From Ginsengibacter hankyongi (GTDB lineage Bacteria; Bacteroidota; Bacteroidia; Chitinophagales; Chitinophagaceae), in assembly GCF_008710285.1 (NCBI RefSeq), contig NZ_VYQF01000001.1, positions 1,311,501 through 1,375,500 of the forward strand: 64,000 nt of DNA. Reading direction: 5' to 3'. Each line of letters begins with the position of its first letter. Positions within the stretch are counted from its first letter, which is position 1. Shown here piece after piece: positions 55,205-64,000 of the stretch. The position numbers were made by a program, and so were the translations under genes. Under the pieces are notes generated by a model that saw only the letters and a list, made by a program, of their open reading frames with translations, did not search any database and was not told the origin of the DNA.

Positions 55205-56254
55205 TTATTTTGGTTTCAGTTTTTCCTTTGCCATTATTAGTGCATGGTGCAGCTTTTGCTGCAACAATTTTTTAGATGGCAGACTTGTATAGTATTGGGC
55301 AACCCTTATATTGCCCTTATCCAACTCGAGGAGTTCTATATGCTCATCAGCTTTGTCCGCACACAAAATCAATCCTATTGGTGTGTTTTCATTTTCTTTC
55401 TTTTCATATTTAATTAGCCAATTAAGATATAATTCCATTTGCGATTTATAGGCAGTTTTAAATTTGCCCAACTTAAGGTCAATTGCAACCAATCTCTGTA
55501 ACTGCCTATTATAAAAAAGTAAATCTATATAGTAGTCTTCACCATCTACCTGTATTCTTTTTTGCCTTGCCAGGAAAGCAAAATCATTACCCAATTCAAT
55601 AATAAAACGCTGCAAGTCGGCAATGATTGACGTTTCAAGATCCTTTTCACTAAACGTGTCATGCAATCCCAAAAAATCAAGAAAATAAGGATCCCTGAAA
55701 AACAAATCAGGTGAAACAGGTTCATTATTGCTAAGTGCAGCAAGCTCTTTACGTATAAGTGATTCCGGGTTTTTTGAAAGTGCGGTACGTTCGTATAACA
55801 TGCTGTTTATTCTTTCTCTCAACTGGCGCACACTCCAATGTTCGCTTCTGCACAATTGAATATAAAATTCCCTTTGCAAATTGTCTTTTATGTAAATCAA
55901 TTCTTTTAAATGCGACCAGCTTAATTCTCCCGACAGTGTAGAGATTATTTTTTCTTTTGGAAAAATCTCTACAGTGTAGAGACAATTCCAAAGTTGTTGT
56001 TTACTCCATCCCCTGCCATACTCTCCGGTTAATTTTTTGGATAAATTATGAATAACCTGTTCCCCATAATCTGCTCTTTTATTATTAAGGATTTCACTTC
56101 TTATCATTTTCCCGATATTCCAATACAAGACAGTGAGGCGCTGATTTACGGCAACTGCAATTGATATTTTGCTTTCATTTATAAGCCGGCAAACCACAGC
56201 AAACAAATGCTTTGTATTTAATTGTGTATTTGTACTTTTTAGTTTAGGGTTCAT
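55205..56254 (-). CDS. YhcG-type PDDEXK nuclease (DUF1016)
   Basis: A 349-residue protein with two parts. The N-terminal DUF1016 domain (about 15-165) contains VLYWNIGKMI, GEQVIHNLSKKL and GRGWSKQQLWN. The C-terminal PDDEXK nuclease domain has YYIDLLFYN (D244) and the catalytic D-L-K in VAIDLKLGKF (D259, K261). The family is linked to defence islands, restriction systems and phage-derived genes; it is presumed to cut DNA. It is followed upstream by a decayed BRO-family gene and dinD, and lies between pbpC and the alpha-2-macroglobulin gene. Confidence 0.9.
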   Translation of the reverse strand: MNPKLKSTNTQLNTKHLFAVVCRLINESKISIAVAVNQRLTVLYWNIGKMIRSEILNNKRADYGEQVIHNLSKKLTGEYGRGWSKQQLWNCLYTVEIFPKEKIISTLSGELSWSHLKELIYIKDNLQREFYIQLCRSEHWSVRQLRERINSMLYERTALSKNPESLIRKELAALSNNEPVSPDLFFRDPYFLDFLGLHDTFSEKDLETSIIADLQRFIIELGNDFAFLARQKRIQVDGEDYYIDLLFYNRQLQRLVAIDLKLGKFKTAYKSQMELYLNWLIKYEKKENENTPIGLILCADKADEHIELLELDKGNIRVAQYYTSLPSKKLLQQKLHHALIMAKEKLKPK

Positions 56255-56304
56255 TTTTCGGCTTAAATGTAAAACAAAAATTATCTTATTTTACTTTAGT
56301 AGCT

Positions 56305-56473
56305 CATGCCTGCGTAATAACATCGATAAGCGTTGCAAATTGTTGTCCTTTTTTTACGCCCTGTTTTCCCATTCATCCGTTAGTTCTTTTCTAACCTCAA
56401 AGTAGCATGTTTCTTTCTCTGCAACCCAGTGGCTGCGAATTTTTTTACTTTCAAATAATTTGATGTTGCTCAC
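56305..56473 (-). pseudogene. Decayed BRO-N family gene (internal deletion and frameshift)
   Basis: From a GTG at 56471-56473 the frame reads MSNIKLFESKKIRSHW...EKETCYF, the usual first 25 residues of BRO-N/antirepressor-like proteins. It then jumps to EVRKELTDEWENR, which is the family's C-terminal segment, so some 200 codons are missing. A lost base then shifts the frame: a TAA ends the first frame at 56354, while the other frame continues as GVKKGQQFATLIDVITQA to a TGA at 56305, matching the family's end. The remnant sits between the YhcG nuclease and dinD. Confidence 0.8.
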
Positions 56474-56572
56474 AAAAATTACTGTTTGGAAATAAAATTT
56501 TGATTGAATTTTTTATATCATTCTAATTTCAGTCGTCGGCAAATTGACCATAACTCAAACCAAAGAATAGCT

Positions 56573-57412
56573 TCATTTCTTTTTCTTTACGTCTTTTATA
56601 ACTTTCTTTTCATCGTTTTCCAGCCTCCGCTGCACTTTCTTTAAATCCTCTGCACCAGGAAGTTGCTCAGGCTTTACGCTTCTTTCAATCAGCATTTTTC
56701 GCACGGCCAGGTTGTTTTCAATATGTTCTTTTGAAATAGTATTTTGACCTTTCAAATCTTTTTCAGTTACATTATGGCTGGTAAGTTCAGTTGCAAAATC
56801 CTTTGCTTTAATAATAAGCGTGGGTAAGAAATCCGCTAAAGGCCTGGTACGCGGGACTTGTAATTTCACCTTCATGTCGCCAGTAGTAAATCCTCCAAAC
56901 AGCGCCTTGTCGCCTTTGCTGCGGATAATAGAAAACCCTCTGTCGTCTACACCTCTTTCGTAAATAATACCGGAAAGCTTCTTTTCCGATTTTGATAATT
57001 TTTCTCTTGCAGTTACTCTTGCAATGTCCAATAGCCTTTGTTCAATAATTTCCTGCCTGCGGGTTTGTACAGCAAAATAAGTTTGGGCAAAAGCAATTTC
57101 AGCTTTGGCCGCATTGCCATTTTGAGCGATAAGATAACAGGCATACCTTGTAAGCGCAATGTCTTCAATTTCACGTTGGGCCCCTTTAGCAAGATTTATC
57201 ATTTTGGTAGTGTCAACAAAATGATGGGAAACCTCCCCGCCACTGTTTTTGCAGGCTTCCTTTGCTTTATCAATTACTTTTAAAAAATTACGCCAGTCAG
57301 TATAATTAAAAATGTTTTGTAATTCTCTTGCACTCCAGCACTCAATACCTTTATAAATGTAACATGCATGCTCAAACTGTTCAAATAGCTGATGTGTTTG
57401 TTCTTTTTTCAT
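56573..57412 (-). CDS. dinD: DNA damage-inducible protein D (DinD), BRO-N domain
   Basis: A 279-residue DinD. The N-terminal BRO-N domain (about 10-120) reads ECWSARELQNIFNYTDWRNFL; the middle has the family's IEDIALTRYACYLIAQNGN and QTYFAVQTRRQE, and the C-terminal part GGFTTGDMKVKLQVP and KEHIENNLAVRKMLIERSVKPEQLP. Full length. In E. coli the homologue is SOS-induced and inhibits RecA filaments. The ATG at 57410-57412 is preferred over a TTG two codons up. No LexA-type operator was recognised. Located between the alpha-2-macroglobulin gene and the BRO remnant. Confidence 0.92.
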   Translation of the reverse strand: MKKEQTHQLFEQFEHACYIYKGIECWSARELQNIFNYTDWRNFLKVIDKAKEACKNSGGEVSHHFVDTTKMINLAKGAQREIEDIALTRYACYLIAQNGNAAKAEIAFAQTYFAVQTRRQEIIEQRLLDIARVTAREKLSKSEKKLSGIIYERGVDDRGFSIIRSKGDKALFGGFTTGDMKVKLQVPRTRPLADFLPTLIIKAKDFATELTSHNVTEKDLKGQNTISKEHIENNLAVRKMLIERSVKPEQLPGAEDLKKVQRRLENDEKKVIKDVKKKK

Positions 57413-57524
57413 CTTCAAAATGTTCGAGACTAAACCTGCGATAAATTAAATACTTGCATCCTAAACTTGATTGAAGACTCAATTTATAGAGTCAGTGCAA
57501 CCCTTTAACGAATTTCGTACTTCT

Positions 57525-60500
57525 TCACTCCTTCACCACCTCCACCCACTTCCCATTCACTCCTGCATTAATGGTATTATCATACATCGCTCCGCAATAG
57601 GTTCCAGGTAAAAAATATTTACCGAGGTAAGCAGCATTCAGTTGTATATAATAAGTGAGGGCCTCATTTTCAGTTATATTGAAATACGTGTACACCCTGT
57701 CGTCTCTTATATCCTGGTAATCGAATGGGGAAGATTTAAAAGCGCTTTCAACATCCTGTGTGCGGGTGTTTAAAATTTCCCAGCCGCTGGGGAAAATCTG
57801 CGTAAGCGCCATCCGCTCATAATAACCACGCCTGCCGGGATTTCTAACCGTAACCTTTGCAATAAAATCGGCGCCCTGCATCATTTTAGTTACATCAATT
57901 GGTTTCAAATCTCTTGTGAGATAAGTTACATTTAATCCCAGGATAGCGGGATTATTATGCACCTGCAGGTTTTCGCCGGTTAAAGGCTGCCCTTCTGAAA
58001 TGATTTGAACATACAACGTATTACTGCCTTTATTCGTTACCGTTATATTAGCTGCGCCTTTGCTTATATCCAGCGGCAACTGCGTTACGTAAGAAGATGA
58101 ATTGATATTGATGGCTTTTCCGTTTACAGAGCCACCTGCCATTATTTTTGAACCTGAAGGATTTTTGCCACAATATTTTGCAATTGCAATTAATGAATAA
58201 GCGGTTGTTTGCGTGCTATACCAGGTATCTTCCGAAAGTTTTGCAGCAATGGTATTCACAAGATCCGATGCTAAAGTGCGTCTGCCCAGCAACGTTAGTG
58301 TTTCTAAAACCATGGCTTCATCTCTAAGATCAGAACCATAGGTAATGCCCGGTGAATGGTTGGTATTAAAAGTCAACGGCAGCCCGCTGATCAACTGCAA
58401 TGCGGTATTGTCTTCGCCCGCCAGCTTGTACGCCGCAGCCAGCCTCCATTTCGCTTCGGGCGAAATATATTTAAATTCTTTCAGCCGGTTCATAGCGCCC
58501 AACTCCGGTGACTTTGCGAGCGCTAGCAAATAGAGCCGGTAGGCCTGCGTAAGATCGCCGCCATAGAAGTTATTGGTAGTGGGCATCCATGAAGTTGCCC
58601 TGTTGCGCTCAAATAGCTTCCATTCCTGCATTAATTGTTCACCCACGGTATACCCGTTTTGCTGTGCTTCCAGCAAGAAATTGCCGGCGTAGTTTGTGCC
58701 CCACTCATCACTTTCGGGTTCGCCGGGCCAATAGCTGAAACCACCATCGTTGCGTTGAAAATTGCGAATGGCCTCAATCCCGGCTTTTATATTTTTATCA
58801 ATCTGCGCTTTACGGTAATCTGATAAATCGGTCAGCTGGTTTAATACCAACTGTGGAAATACAGCAGAGGTTGTTTGTTCAATACATCCATGCGGATATT
58901 CAATAAGATAGTCCAGTCTTTTTTCAAGATTCATTGCCGGAATGCCTGATATTTCAAGTACTGCTTTACTGGTTGAGAGAGTTCCTATCGGCGTTGCACT
59001 GGTAGTCCACTGCCCGCCTCCGGACAATATCTTCGAGCTAACCCTTGTTACAAAAGGATTGGGATTTCGCACATCAAGCTCCACATCATAATCTGCTTTT
59101 TCACCGCCGCCGGCAGCAACAAGTTTTACTTTTCCTATGCCAACGTTGGGCTTTACTTTCACATCAAAATAAATCATTTGTTCGCCGGTTTCGGTAAAAT
59201 TCACTTCCTGCGAATTGGCGCCGGTTACCTCCAGGAAAGGGTTTGTTTGCAACGTAACATGTACATTTTTAATTTTATTATCCATTGCAAAAACGGTTAC
59301 CGGAATTTTTATCGTTTCTTCCGGCCCGAGCACTCTTGGCAAAGTAGCCAGCAACATCAACGGTTTTTTTACACCAACCGCCTTTTCAGCGCTTCCATAA
59401 CTGCCACGGTTAGCCGCAATTACCATCACCCTGACTGAGCCGATATATTGCGGCAATGTAAAATTATGCGTTGCCTTCTCCCCTTTACCAAGATGAAAAG
59501 GGCCAAGGTATTCTACAACGGGCTTAAATCGGTTTGCTTTTTTAGGTTGTATGGGGCCGTTGTTCCCTTCATCGCCGCCAATGGTAAGAATGCGCTCCAG
59601 GTTACCACCCCAAGCGCCTATCACGTAATCATACAAATCCCAGCTCTTTACTCCCAATGCTTCTTTCGCATAAAAATATTCATGCGGGTCTGGTGTTTTA
59701 AACCTGGTAAGGTCAAGCAATCCTTCATCAACAATGGCAATACTGTACGTCATTTCCTTTCCATTTTGCTCACTAACGGTAACGCTTGCCTGCTTTTCCG
59801 GCTGTATCGTTCCGGCCATATTTATAACCGGTTTTAAAAAAGTATTTTTATCCTCAATCATTACCGGCAACACTCCATACATTCTTATTGGCAAATCGTT
59901 TATCGTTTGCGCATGTGGCTGCAGCAGGCTTACATTTACATATATATTGGGCGACATGGTTTCCTCAGCCTTAAATTTCACTAACGTTTGGCCCTGTTCA
60001 GTCTCTACCCAGAAAGAACGGAGTACTTTACTTCCGGATTCGATACTGACCAATCCACGGCCGCCTTTGCTGCTCGGGATGGTAAGTGTAACCTCATCCC
60101 CCACATTGTATTTTTCTTTATCTGCTGTAAATGATAACATGGAGGCTGCAGTGGGATCATCAGTATTATTGCGGCTTTGCCAGTCGGGGCCGTCAACATA
60201 TACCACATCACCAGTGATATGCCCGCTTTTAATATCTTTCACTAAAACAAGATATCTTCCCCAATCATTTTCCCCAACATTGAAGTTCCATTTGCCGGCA
60301 CCGTTAGTTAAATGAACGGTTTCTGCTTTAATTAATTTGTTGTATTTATCCTGGGTAAAATTGCTGAGGTTATCGCCGCTTGCATCCCACCACCAGCGCC
60401 ATTGAATTTTATAAAACTGCACTTCCACATCCTGTATGCCTGTAAGAGGATTTCCACGATTGTCTACATCAACAATCTGCACAGTATGCGTTTTCCCTGT

Positions 60501-61307
60501 TAATAAAAATCCCCAGGGCTTTTCACCTTCCGGCATTTTTACACCTACATAACTGGAGTATGGGCTGTAAGGAATCGTAACATTATCCACACTAAAACTT
60601 CCGCCGGGTTCAAAAACTTTTATCGCGAGGTTAGCATTTAATATTCCAGGTGCATTGTCATCCGTTTCAAAGTTTGGCTTTACGGTTGCCTTTCCCTCAT
60701 CATCCAATGTTCCATCAAAAATTGTTTTGGTTTGCGTAGCGTATTTCGTTGTTGGATCATAAAAATCGTATCCTGCAAATTTTGAAAATGCTGTTCGGTT
60801 TATAAAAAGAGACGCATCAATTTTCGCCTTTAAATTTTTTGCAGTAGCGCCAAATAACCAATGTGCAGAGAGCGACCCTGCGTTTGAAGCATTTTTACCA
60901 AGCAAAGGATTTGTTCCAAAGTCAAGATCAATTTTTAACCGGTTAGGCATTACCGACTCCACTTTAATTCTTTTTTCAAATGTGGCGCCACCTACTTTAA
61001 TTTTGGCCAGCCAGTTGCCTGTGGGTGCATTCTCCAGGGTTTTTGTTTTAAAAACATTAAAGCCTTCATTGGCATTTGTTTGAATTATTTGTTTGTATAA
61101 CTGTCCCTGTGGCGTGTACAATTCAAACTGCACAGGATGATCTTTAGGAAGTTTACCATCCTTATCTTCCACGATGCAATTGATATACATGGAATCGCCG
61201 GGGCGCCAAACACCTCTTTCGCCAAATACAAATCCTTTAATACCGTTCTTTACCTCTTCACCGGAAATATCAAAGCGACTAAGCGGAAGGCTGCTGCCAT
61301 CGTCCAC
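57525..61307 (-). CDS. Alpha-2-macroglobulin family protein, C-terminal part (frameshifted)
   Basis: The open frame (1260 codons) covers the second part of a YfhM-type bacterial alpha-2-macroglobulin, a periplasmic protease trap thought to work with PBP1C. It starts in mid-domain (VDDGSSLPLSRFDISGE), exactly where the N-terminal part stops. FVFGERGVWRPGDSMYI is the MG domain hallmark. The thioester motif G-C-I-E-Q is intact at about residue 808 (codons near 58875-58886), followed by the helical thioester domain and the receptor-binding-like end. No independent start codon context is visible, so alone it would lack a signal peptide. Confidence 0.9.
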   Translation of the reverse strand: MDDGSSLPLSRFDISGEEVKNGIKGFVFGERGVWRPGDSMYINCIVEDKDGKLPKDHPVQFELYTPQGQLYKQIIQTNANEGFNVFKTKTLENAPTGNWLAKIKVGGATFEKRIKVESVMPNRLKIDLDFGTNPLLGKNASNAGSLSAHWLFGATAKNLKAKIDASLFINRTAFSKFAGYDFYDPTTKYATQTKTIFDGTLDDEGKATVKPNFETDDNAPGILNANLAIKVFEPGGSFSVDNVTIPYSPYSSYVGVKMPEGEKPWGFLLTGKTHTVQIVDVDNRGNPLTGIQDVEVQFYKIQWRWWWDASGDNLSNFTQDKYNKLIKAETVHLTNGAGKWNFNVGENDWGRYLVLVKDIKSGHITGDVVYVDGPDWQSRNNTDDPTAASMLSFTADKEKYNVGDEVTLTIPSSKGGRGLVSIESGSKVLRSFWVETEQGQTLVKFKAEETMSPNIYVNVSLLQPHAQTINDLPIRMYGVLPVMIEDKNTFLKPVINMAGTIQPEKQASVTVSEQNGKEMTYSIAIVDEGLLDLTRFKTPDPHEYFYAKEALGVKSWDLYDYVIGAWGGNLERILTIGGDEGNNGPIQPKKANRFKPVVEYLGPFHLGKGEKATHNFTLPQYIGSVRVMVIAANRGSYGSAEKAVGVKKPLMLLATLPRVLGPEETIKIPVTVFAMDNKIKNVHVTLQTNPFLEVTGANSQEVNFTETGEQMIYFDVKVKPNVGIGKVKLVAAGGGEKADYDVELDVRNPNPFVTRVSSKILSGGGQWTTSATPIGTLSTSKAVLEISGIPAMNLEKRLDYLIEYPHGCIEQTTSAVFPQLVLNQLTDLSDYRKAQIDKNIKAGIEAIRNFQRNDGGFSYWPGEPESDEWGTNYAGNFLLEAQQNGYTVGEQLMQEWKLFERNRATSWMPTTNNFYGGDLTQAYRLYLLALAKSPELGAMNRLKEFKYISPEAKWRLAAAYKLAGEDNTALQLISGLPLTFNTNHSPGITYGSDLRDEAMVLETLTLLGRRTLASDLVNTIAAKLSEDTWYSTQTTAYSLIAIAKYCGKNPSGSKIMAGGSVNGKAININSSSYVTQLPLDISKGAANITVTNKGSNTLYVQIISEGQPLTGENLQVHNNPAILGLNVTYLTRDLKPIDVTKMMQGADFIAKVTVRNPGRRGYYERMALTQIFPSGWEILNTRTQDVESAFKSSPFDYQDIRDDRVYTYFNITENEALTYYIQLNAAYLGKYFLPGTYCGAMYDNTINAGVNGKWVEVVKE

Positions 61308-63120
61308 TTAAATATCCTTTTTCATCATTCAGTTTGGCTATAATAAGATAGGGTTTCCGATTGCAATCAAACGTTGCAAAGCCATTATTATCACTGTTTA
61401 CTTTTGCAATTATTTGTTGCTGGTAATCGAGCACCTGCAGTTCCACATTGGGAAGCGGATTGGTTGTCAAAATATCTGACACCGCAATTGTAATCGTATT
61501 GCTGGCCCCACGTTTAGCGGTAAGTCCAATATTGGAGGCGATAATGTTCCTTGTTGCCCAGCGATCTTTATTGTAATAAGATTTTGAGCAGGGATTATCA
61601 CGCTGTTTCCAATTATAACCATAAGGGTAATAACTGTTATACCGCTTCCAGAATTCATCGTTATCATCTACGGTATTTTGTTGATCGTTGTCATAATAAT
61701 CGTTATAATTATCTTCATCTTCATCATCTTTATTGGCTGAAGAATCAGCATGGCAGGTATATAAAGAATAATCGGGCCTGAAGCCGATGGTAACCCTGTA
61801 AATGGCGCCCGGTTCGGTTTTCAGGAACTTATCAATATCTAAAGAAAAGTTTTGCTTTTTATGCAAGTCAAGCGTTTTATCATCATCAAGTCGTAGCGTT
61901 TTTTGTACCACGGGCACGGCTACACGACGCAAATCTTCTTCACCATTTAAATCATTTCCCTGCAAAAACTGCGGAATATTATTCTCGTAAATTTTAATGA
62001 TACTGATGTCGACTGCATTTAAATTAACCGCTTCAAAAGGCAAAACGAGATGGCCGGACTTAGGAAGTATATTTCCCCTGCCCTGTATCTTTACGGAGGG
62101 CAACCGGTTTTCAAAAAATACGTTTGCAGCATAACCTTTCTGCAAGGTATCGCCCCAGGTATTTTTTATTCCCGGGTTTACGCTAATGTTATAATCTCCA
62201 TTGAAATTATCGCCGGTATATAGCTTTACTTCGCTTCCATTTATCGTATAAGTTATTTCCGGTTGATTACTTATCGTTATTAGGCCAGTAAGCTCCTGGC
62301 CGGTTGCAATGGGATCGCTAAACTGAACGGAGGCATATTGCTCAGCATCGTTCATTGCCATAATATTCAGCACCTTAAAATCTCCGACAGCAGGTACTTC
62401 TAAAGATTTGCTGTTTACGTTATCAATGCCTAATGGCTTGCCATTCCAGCTAAGCTGCATTTGTTGCGCCGTAGTTTCCCGTTGTATTGAAGTAACGGTA
62501 AAATTATGCGTCTTGGCGGCAGCGTTATGTTGCCAGCTAATTTGTAAATTCTTATCATTTTCTGTAGCGGTCAATATTTTTTCAACCAATGAATTGTCTT
62601 CAATATCTGCGGTTTCAATTTCACCTAACAACATCATTTTATCTTTCTGGTCATTACTTCTTAAGCCAAAACCCTGTACGGTAAATGCAGGTTTAATGGT
62701 CTTAATATTAAAATTAAATTCTTCGTACTTAGCAGGAACCTTGGTTACTTTACCAAGATTAAAAGTTACCTGGTATAATTTATCAGGAACCAGGTTTCCA
62801 TCGGGCTTAAATTCAATCGTTCGTGCATCGAGCCAAATTGCTTTTCCTTTTACAGAGGGTGAAAAACTAAAAAGATCTTTATCAATTGGCTCTCCAACAG
62901 TGTGCGTGGTGGAAGCGTCCGCGGCCAGTTTAATTCTTATTAAAGTTGTTTTAGAAACAATTCCTGAGGTGTAAGCGTCAATGTATTGGCTGAAGGATGG
63001 ATCAACCTCTACCAGTTTATTTTTTTTATTGCAAGAAATAAATATTGTAAAAAGAGAAATGAAGCAGAAAAAAATAAGGGAACGATTTTTCTTATTGACA
63101 ATAAAGAAAAGGACTTTCAT
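61279..63120 (-). CDS. Alpha-2-macroglobulin family lipoprotein, N-terminal part (frameshifted)
   Basis: A 613-residue frame with a lipoprotein signal peptide (Cys30 in TIFISC, from the ATG at 63118-63120) and the N-terminal MG domains of a YfhM-type alpha-2-macroglobulin. An Asp/Asn/Tyr-rich low-complexity insert lies around residues 465-510. The frame reads through PYLIIAKLNDEKGYL and then diverges into a short out-of-frame tail ending at a TAG at 61279. Correct sequence continues in the +1 frame at GTGGACGATGGC, so the two frames are one gene of about 1870 codons broken near 61305-61310 by one extra or two missing bases. Confidence 0.88.
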   Translation of the reverse strand: MKVLFFIVNKKNRSLIFFCFISLFTIFISCNKKNKLVEVDPSFSQYIDAYTSGIVSKTTLIRIKLAADASTTHTVGEPIDKDLFSFSPSVKGKAIWLDARTIEFKPDGNLVPDKLYQVTFNLGKVTKVPAKYEEFNFNIKTIKPAFTVQGFGLRSNDQKDKMMLLGEIETADIEDNSLVEKILTATENDKNLQISWQHNAAAKTHNFTVTSIQRETTAQQMQLSWNGKPLGIDNVNSKSLEVPAVGDFKVLNIMAMNDAEQYASVQFSDPIATGQELTGLITISNQPEITYTINGSEVKLYTGDNFNGDYNISVNPGIKNTWGDTLQKGYAANVFFENRLPSVKIQGRGNILPKSGHLVLPFEAVNLNAVDISIIKIYENNIPQFLQGNDLNGEEDLRRVAVPVVQKTLRLDDDKTLDLHKKQNFSLDIDKFLKTEPGAIYRVTIGFRPDYSLYTCHADSSANKDDEDEDNYNDYYDNDQQNTVDDNDEFWKRYNSYYPYGYNWKQRDNPCSKSYYNKDRWATRNIIASNIGLTAKRGASNTITIAVSDILTTNPLPNVELQVLDYQQQIIAKVNSDNNGFATFDCNRKPYLIIAKLNDEKGYLSGRWQQPSA

Positions 63121-63239
63121 TAGCAAGATGATTTATGATAAAAGTCGCAAATTTTTATCAGGTAAACCAATTGCTTTAATATGAATTGAAAGAATTTAAC
63201 CAGGCCGGAATATTAAAAATGAAATATGCCGCTATAGAT

Positions 63240-63608
63240 TTAGTTTTTGCTTAAGCCAAGCTGGTGTTTTACCTTTTGGAGCAAATTGGTTACATCAAAT
63301 GGTTTGGCAATAAAATCATCTGCGCCATATTCCGCAATAGTGGCAGCGGCACCAGGATGGGCAGAAAACATAATTATAGGAATGTGTTTTGTTTCATTAT
63401 CTGATTTCAATTTCCTGCAAATATTTCGTCCGTCATGACCTGAAATGAGTACATCCAGCAGAATAAGGTCCGGCTTAAATGTTTCAATTTTTGGAAAGGT
63501 ATTCTCGCCTTTTGTGGTAACTTCTACTTCAAAACCTTTCATTGTTAGAAGTATTTCCATCACCGAAAGGATATCAGTATCATCATCAACAACAAGAATT
63601 TTGGACAT
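63240..63608 (-). CDS. Stand-alone response regulator receiver protein
   Basis: A 122-residue CheY-like receiver domain without an output domain. The acidic pocket is VVDDD (8-10), the phospho-acceptor D52 (LILLDVL), the switch Ser82 (MFSAHP) and K102 (IAKPFD). Such proteins relay phosphate by protein contact. No sensor kinase is next to it; the alpha-2-macroglobulin gene lies 119 bp downstream. Confidence 0.92.
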   Translation of the reverse strand: MSKILVVDDDTDILSVMEILLTMKGFEVEVTTKGENTFPKIETFKPDLILLDVLISGHDGRNICRKLKSDNETKHIPIIMFSAHPGAAATIAEYGADDFIAKPFDVTNLLQKVKHQLGLSKN

Positions 63609-64000
63609 AATAATTTTTTATCTAATTGCAGTGGTGAGAATATGAAAATTGATAGTTAATTATTGACATTTTGTTTTTAAGCAAAATTCTCTTCATTTTT
63701 ATAATAAAAGTTTTTTGCGATAGAATAGTTATAAATTCTTCTACTAATAATTCATTAACGCTTTTTCTCTAAAATTTGTTATATCGAACCAACAAAATGA
63801 TTTAAAAAGCACTTAATATATATTAAATTATTTCATTAAAAAATGAACAGTATGACGAGCCAAGTTTATTAAAAATAGAAGTCAAAAATTATAAGTATGC
63901 CCATTTTTAAATCAGCAGTTTCAATTTTTGATTATTAATCAACCTCAAAATTTATTCCGAAAAAAACATTTACCAACAGATTTCTTAAAATGACAAAACT
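63609..64000. other. AT-rich gene-free end of the window
   Basis: About 390 bp, strongly AT-rich, without a supported reading frame, RNA gene or clear hairpin. It presumably holds the promoter of the response regulator gene on the minus strand; no exact TAnnTTTG box was found. Confidence 0.4.

Noticed and set aside
61290-61320. Programmed ribosomal frameshift in the alpha-2-macroglobulin gene
   Set aside because: The site has no slippery heptamer, no stop-adjacent shift codon and no obvious stimulatory structure; mutation or read error is simpler.

Overview
The window is a chromosomal segment of a low-GC member of the Bacteroidota, most like the Chitinophaga/Sphingobacteria side of the phylum. 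The evidence is a PorP/SprF-type outer-membrane protein of type IX secretion, promoters of the TTG-N20-TAnnTTTG kind, almost no Shine-Dalgarno sequences, several TTG/GTG starts, and the RpoB/RpoC, L7/L12, HPF and S21 variants seen. Nearly all genes lie on the minus strand, so they read from high to low coordinates.

Region 1 (1-25700) is a surface-polysaccharide (capsule/EPS) locus. Read in transcription order it holds: UDP-GlcNAc 2-epimerase (wecB), a DUF6266-like gene, the Wza-like export lipoprotein, the Wzc-like co-polymerase/tyrosine autokinase, a soluble UDP-GlcNAc 4,6-dehydratase, an NAD-dependent epimerase/reductase, a glycosyltransferase, a CBS-nucleotidyltransferase, the flippase Wzx, further glycosyltransferases around a Wzy/O-antigen-ligase-like polymerase, a HisH2-HisF2-WbpG acetamidino-sugar set, a glycosyltransferase, an FdtA/methyltransferase-like/FdtB amino-sugar cassette, two glycosyltransferases, a GNAT acetyltransferase, a second DegT aminotransferase, and the start of a PglC/WbaP-type priming transferase cut by the left edge. 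The locus therefore carries priming, polymerisation, flipping and export genes. It predicts a repeat unit with an amidino sugar and a 3-amino-3,6-dideoxyhexose. The rmlA/rmlB genes for the dTDP precursor are not in view.

Region 2 (25800-30650) holds tRNA-Glu with a textbook promoter and terminator, repeat-rich intergenic DNA, a PorP/SprF protein, a four-copy 114-bp tandem array, divergent upp and anmK, and a small lipoprotein.

Region 3 (30600-48100) is the transcription/translation core: tRNA-Thr, -Tyr, -Thr, -Gly, tuf, tRNA-Trp, secE, nusG, then rplK, rplA, rplJ, rplL, rpoB, rpoC. Unusually, a strong terminator and three extra genes (a zinc-ribbon protein, a tail-less SSB and a Pif1-like helicase) separate nusG from rplK.

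Region 4 (48300-64000) carries hpf, a XerC-like recombinase, rpsU, ribE, an MBL/beta-CASP hydrolase, a DUF4442 thioesterase-like protein, pbpC, a YhcG-type PDDEXK nuclease, a decayed BRO-family gene, dinD, a large alpha-2-macroglobulin gene split by a frameshift, and a stand-alone response regulator. The nuclease, BRO remnant and dinD sit between pbpC and its usual partner, the alpha-2-macroglobulin gene, and look like a small acquired island.
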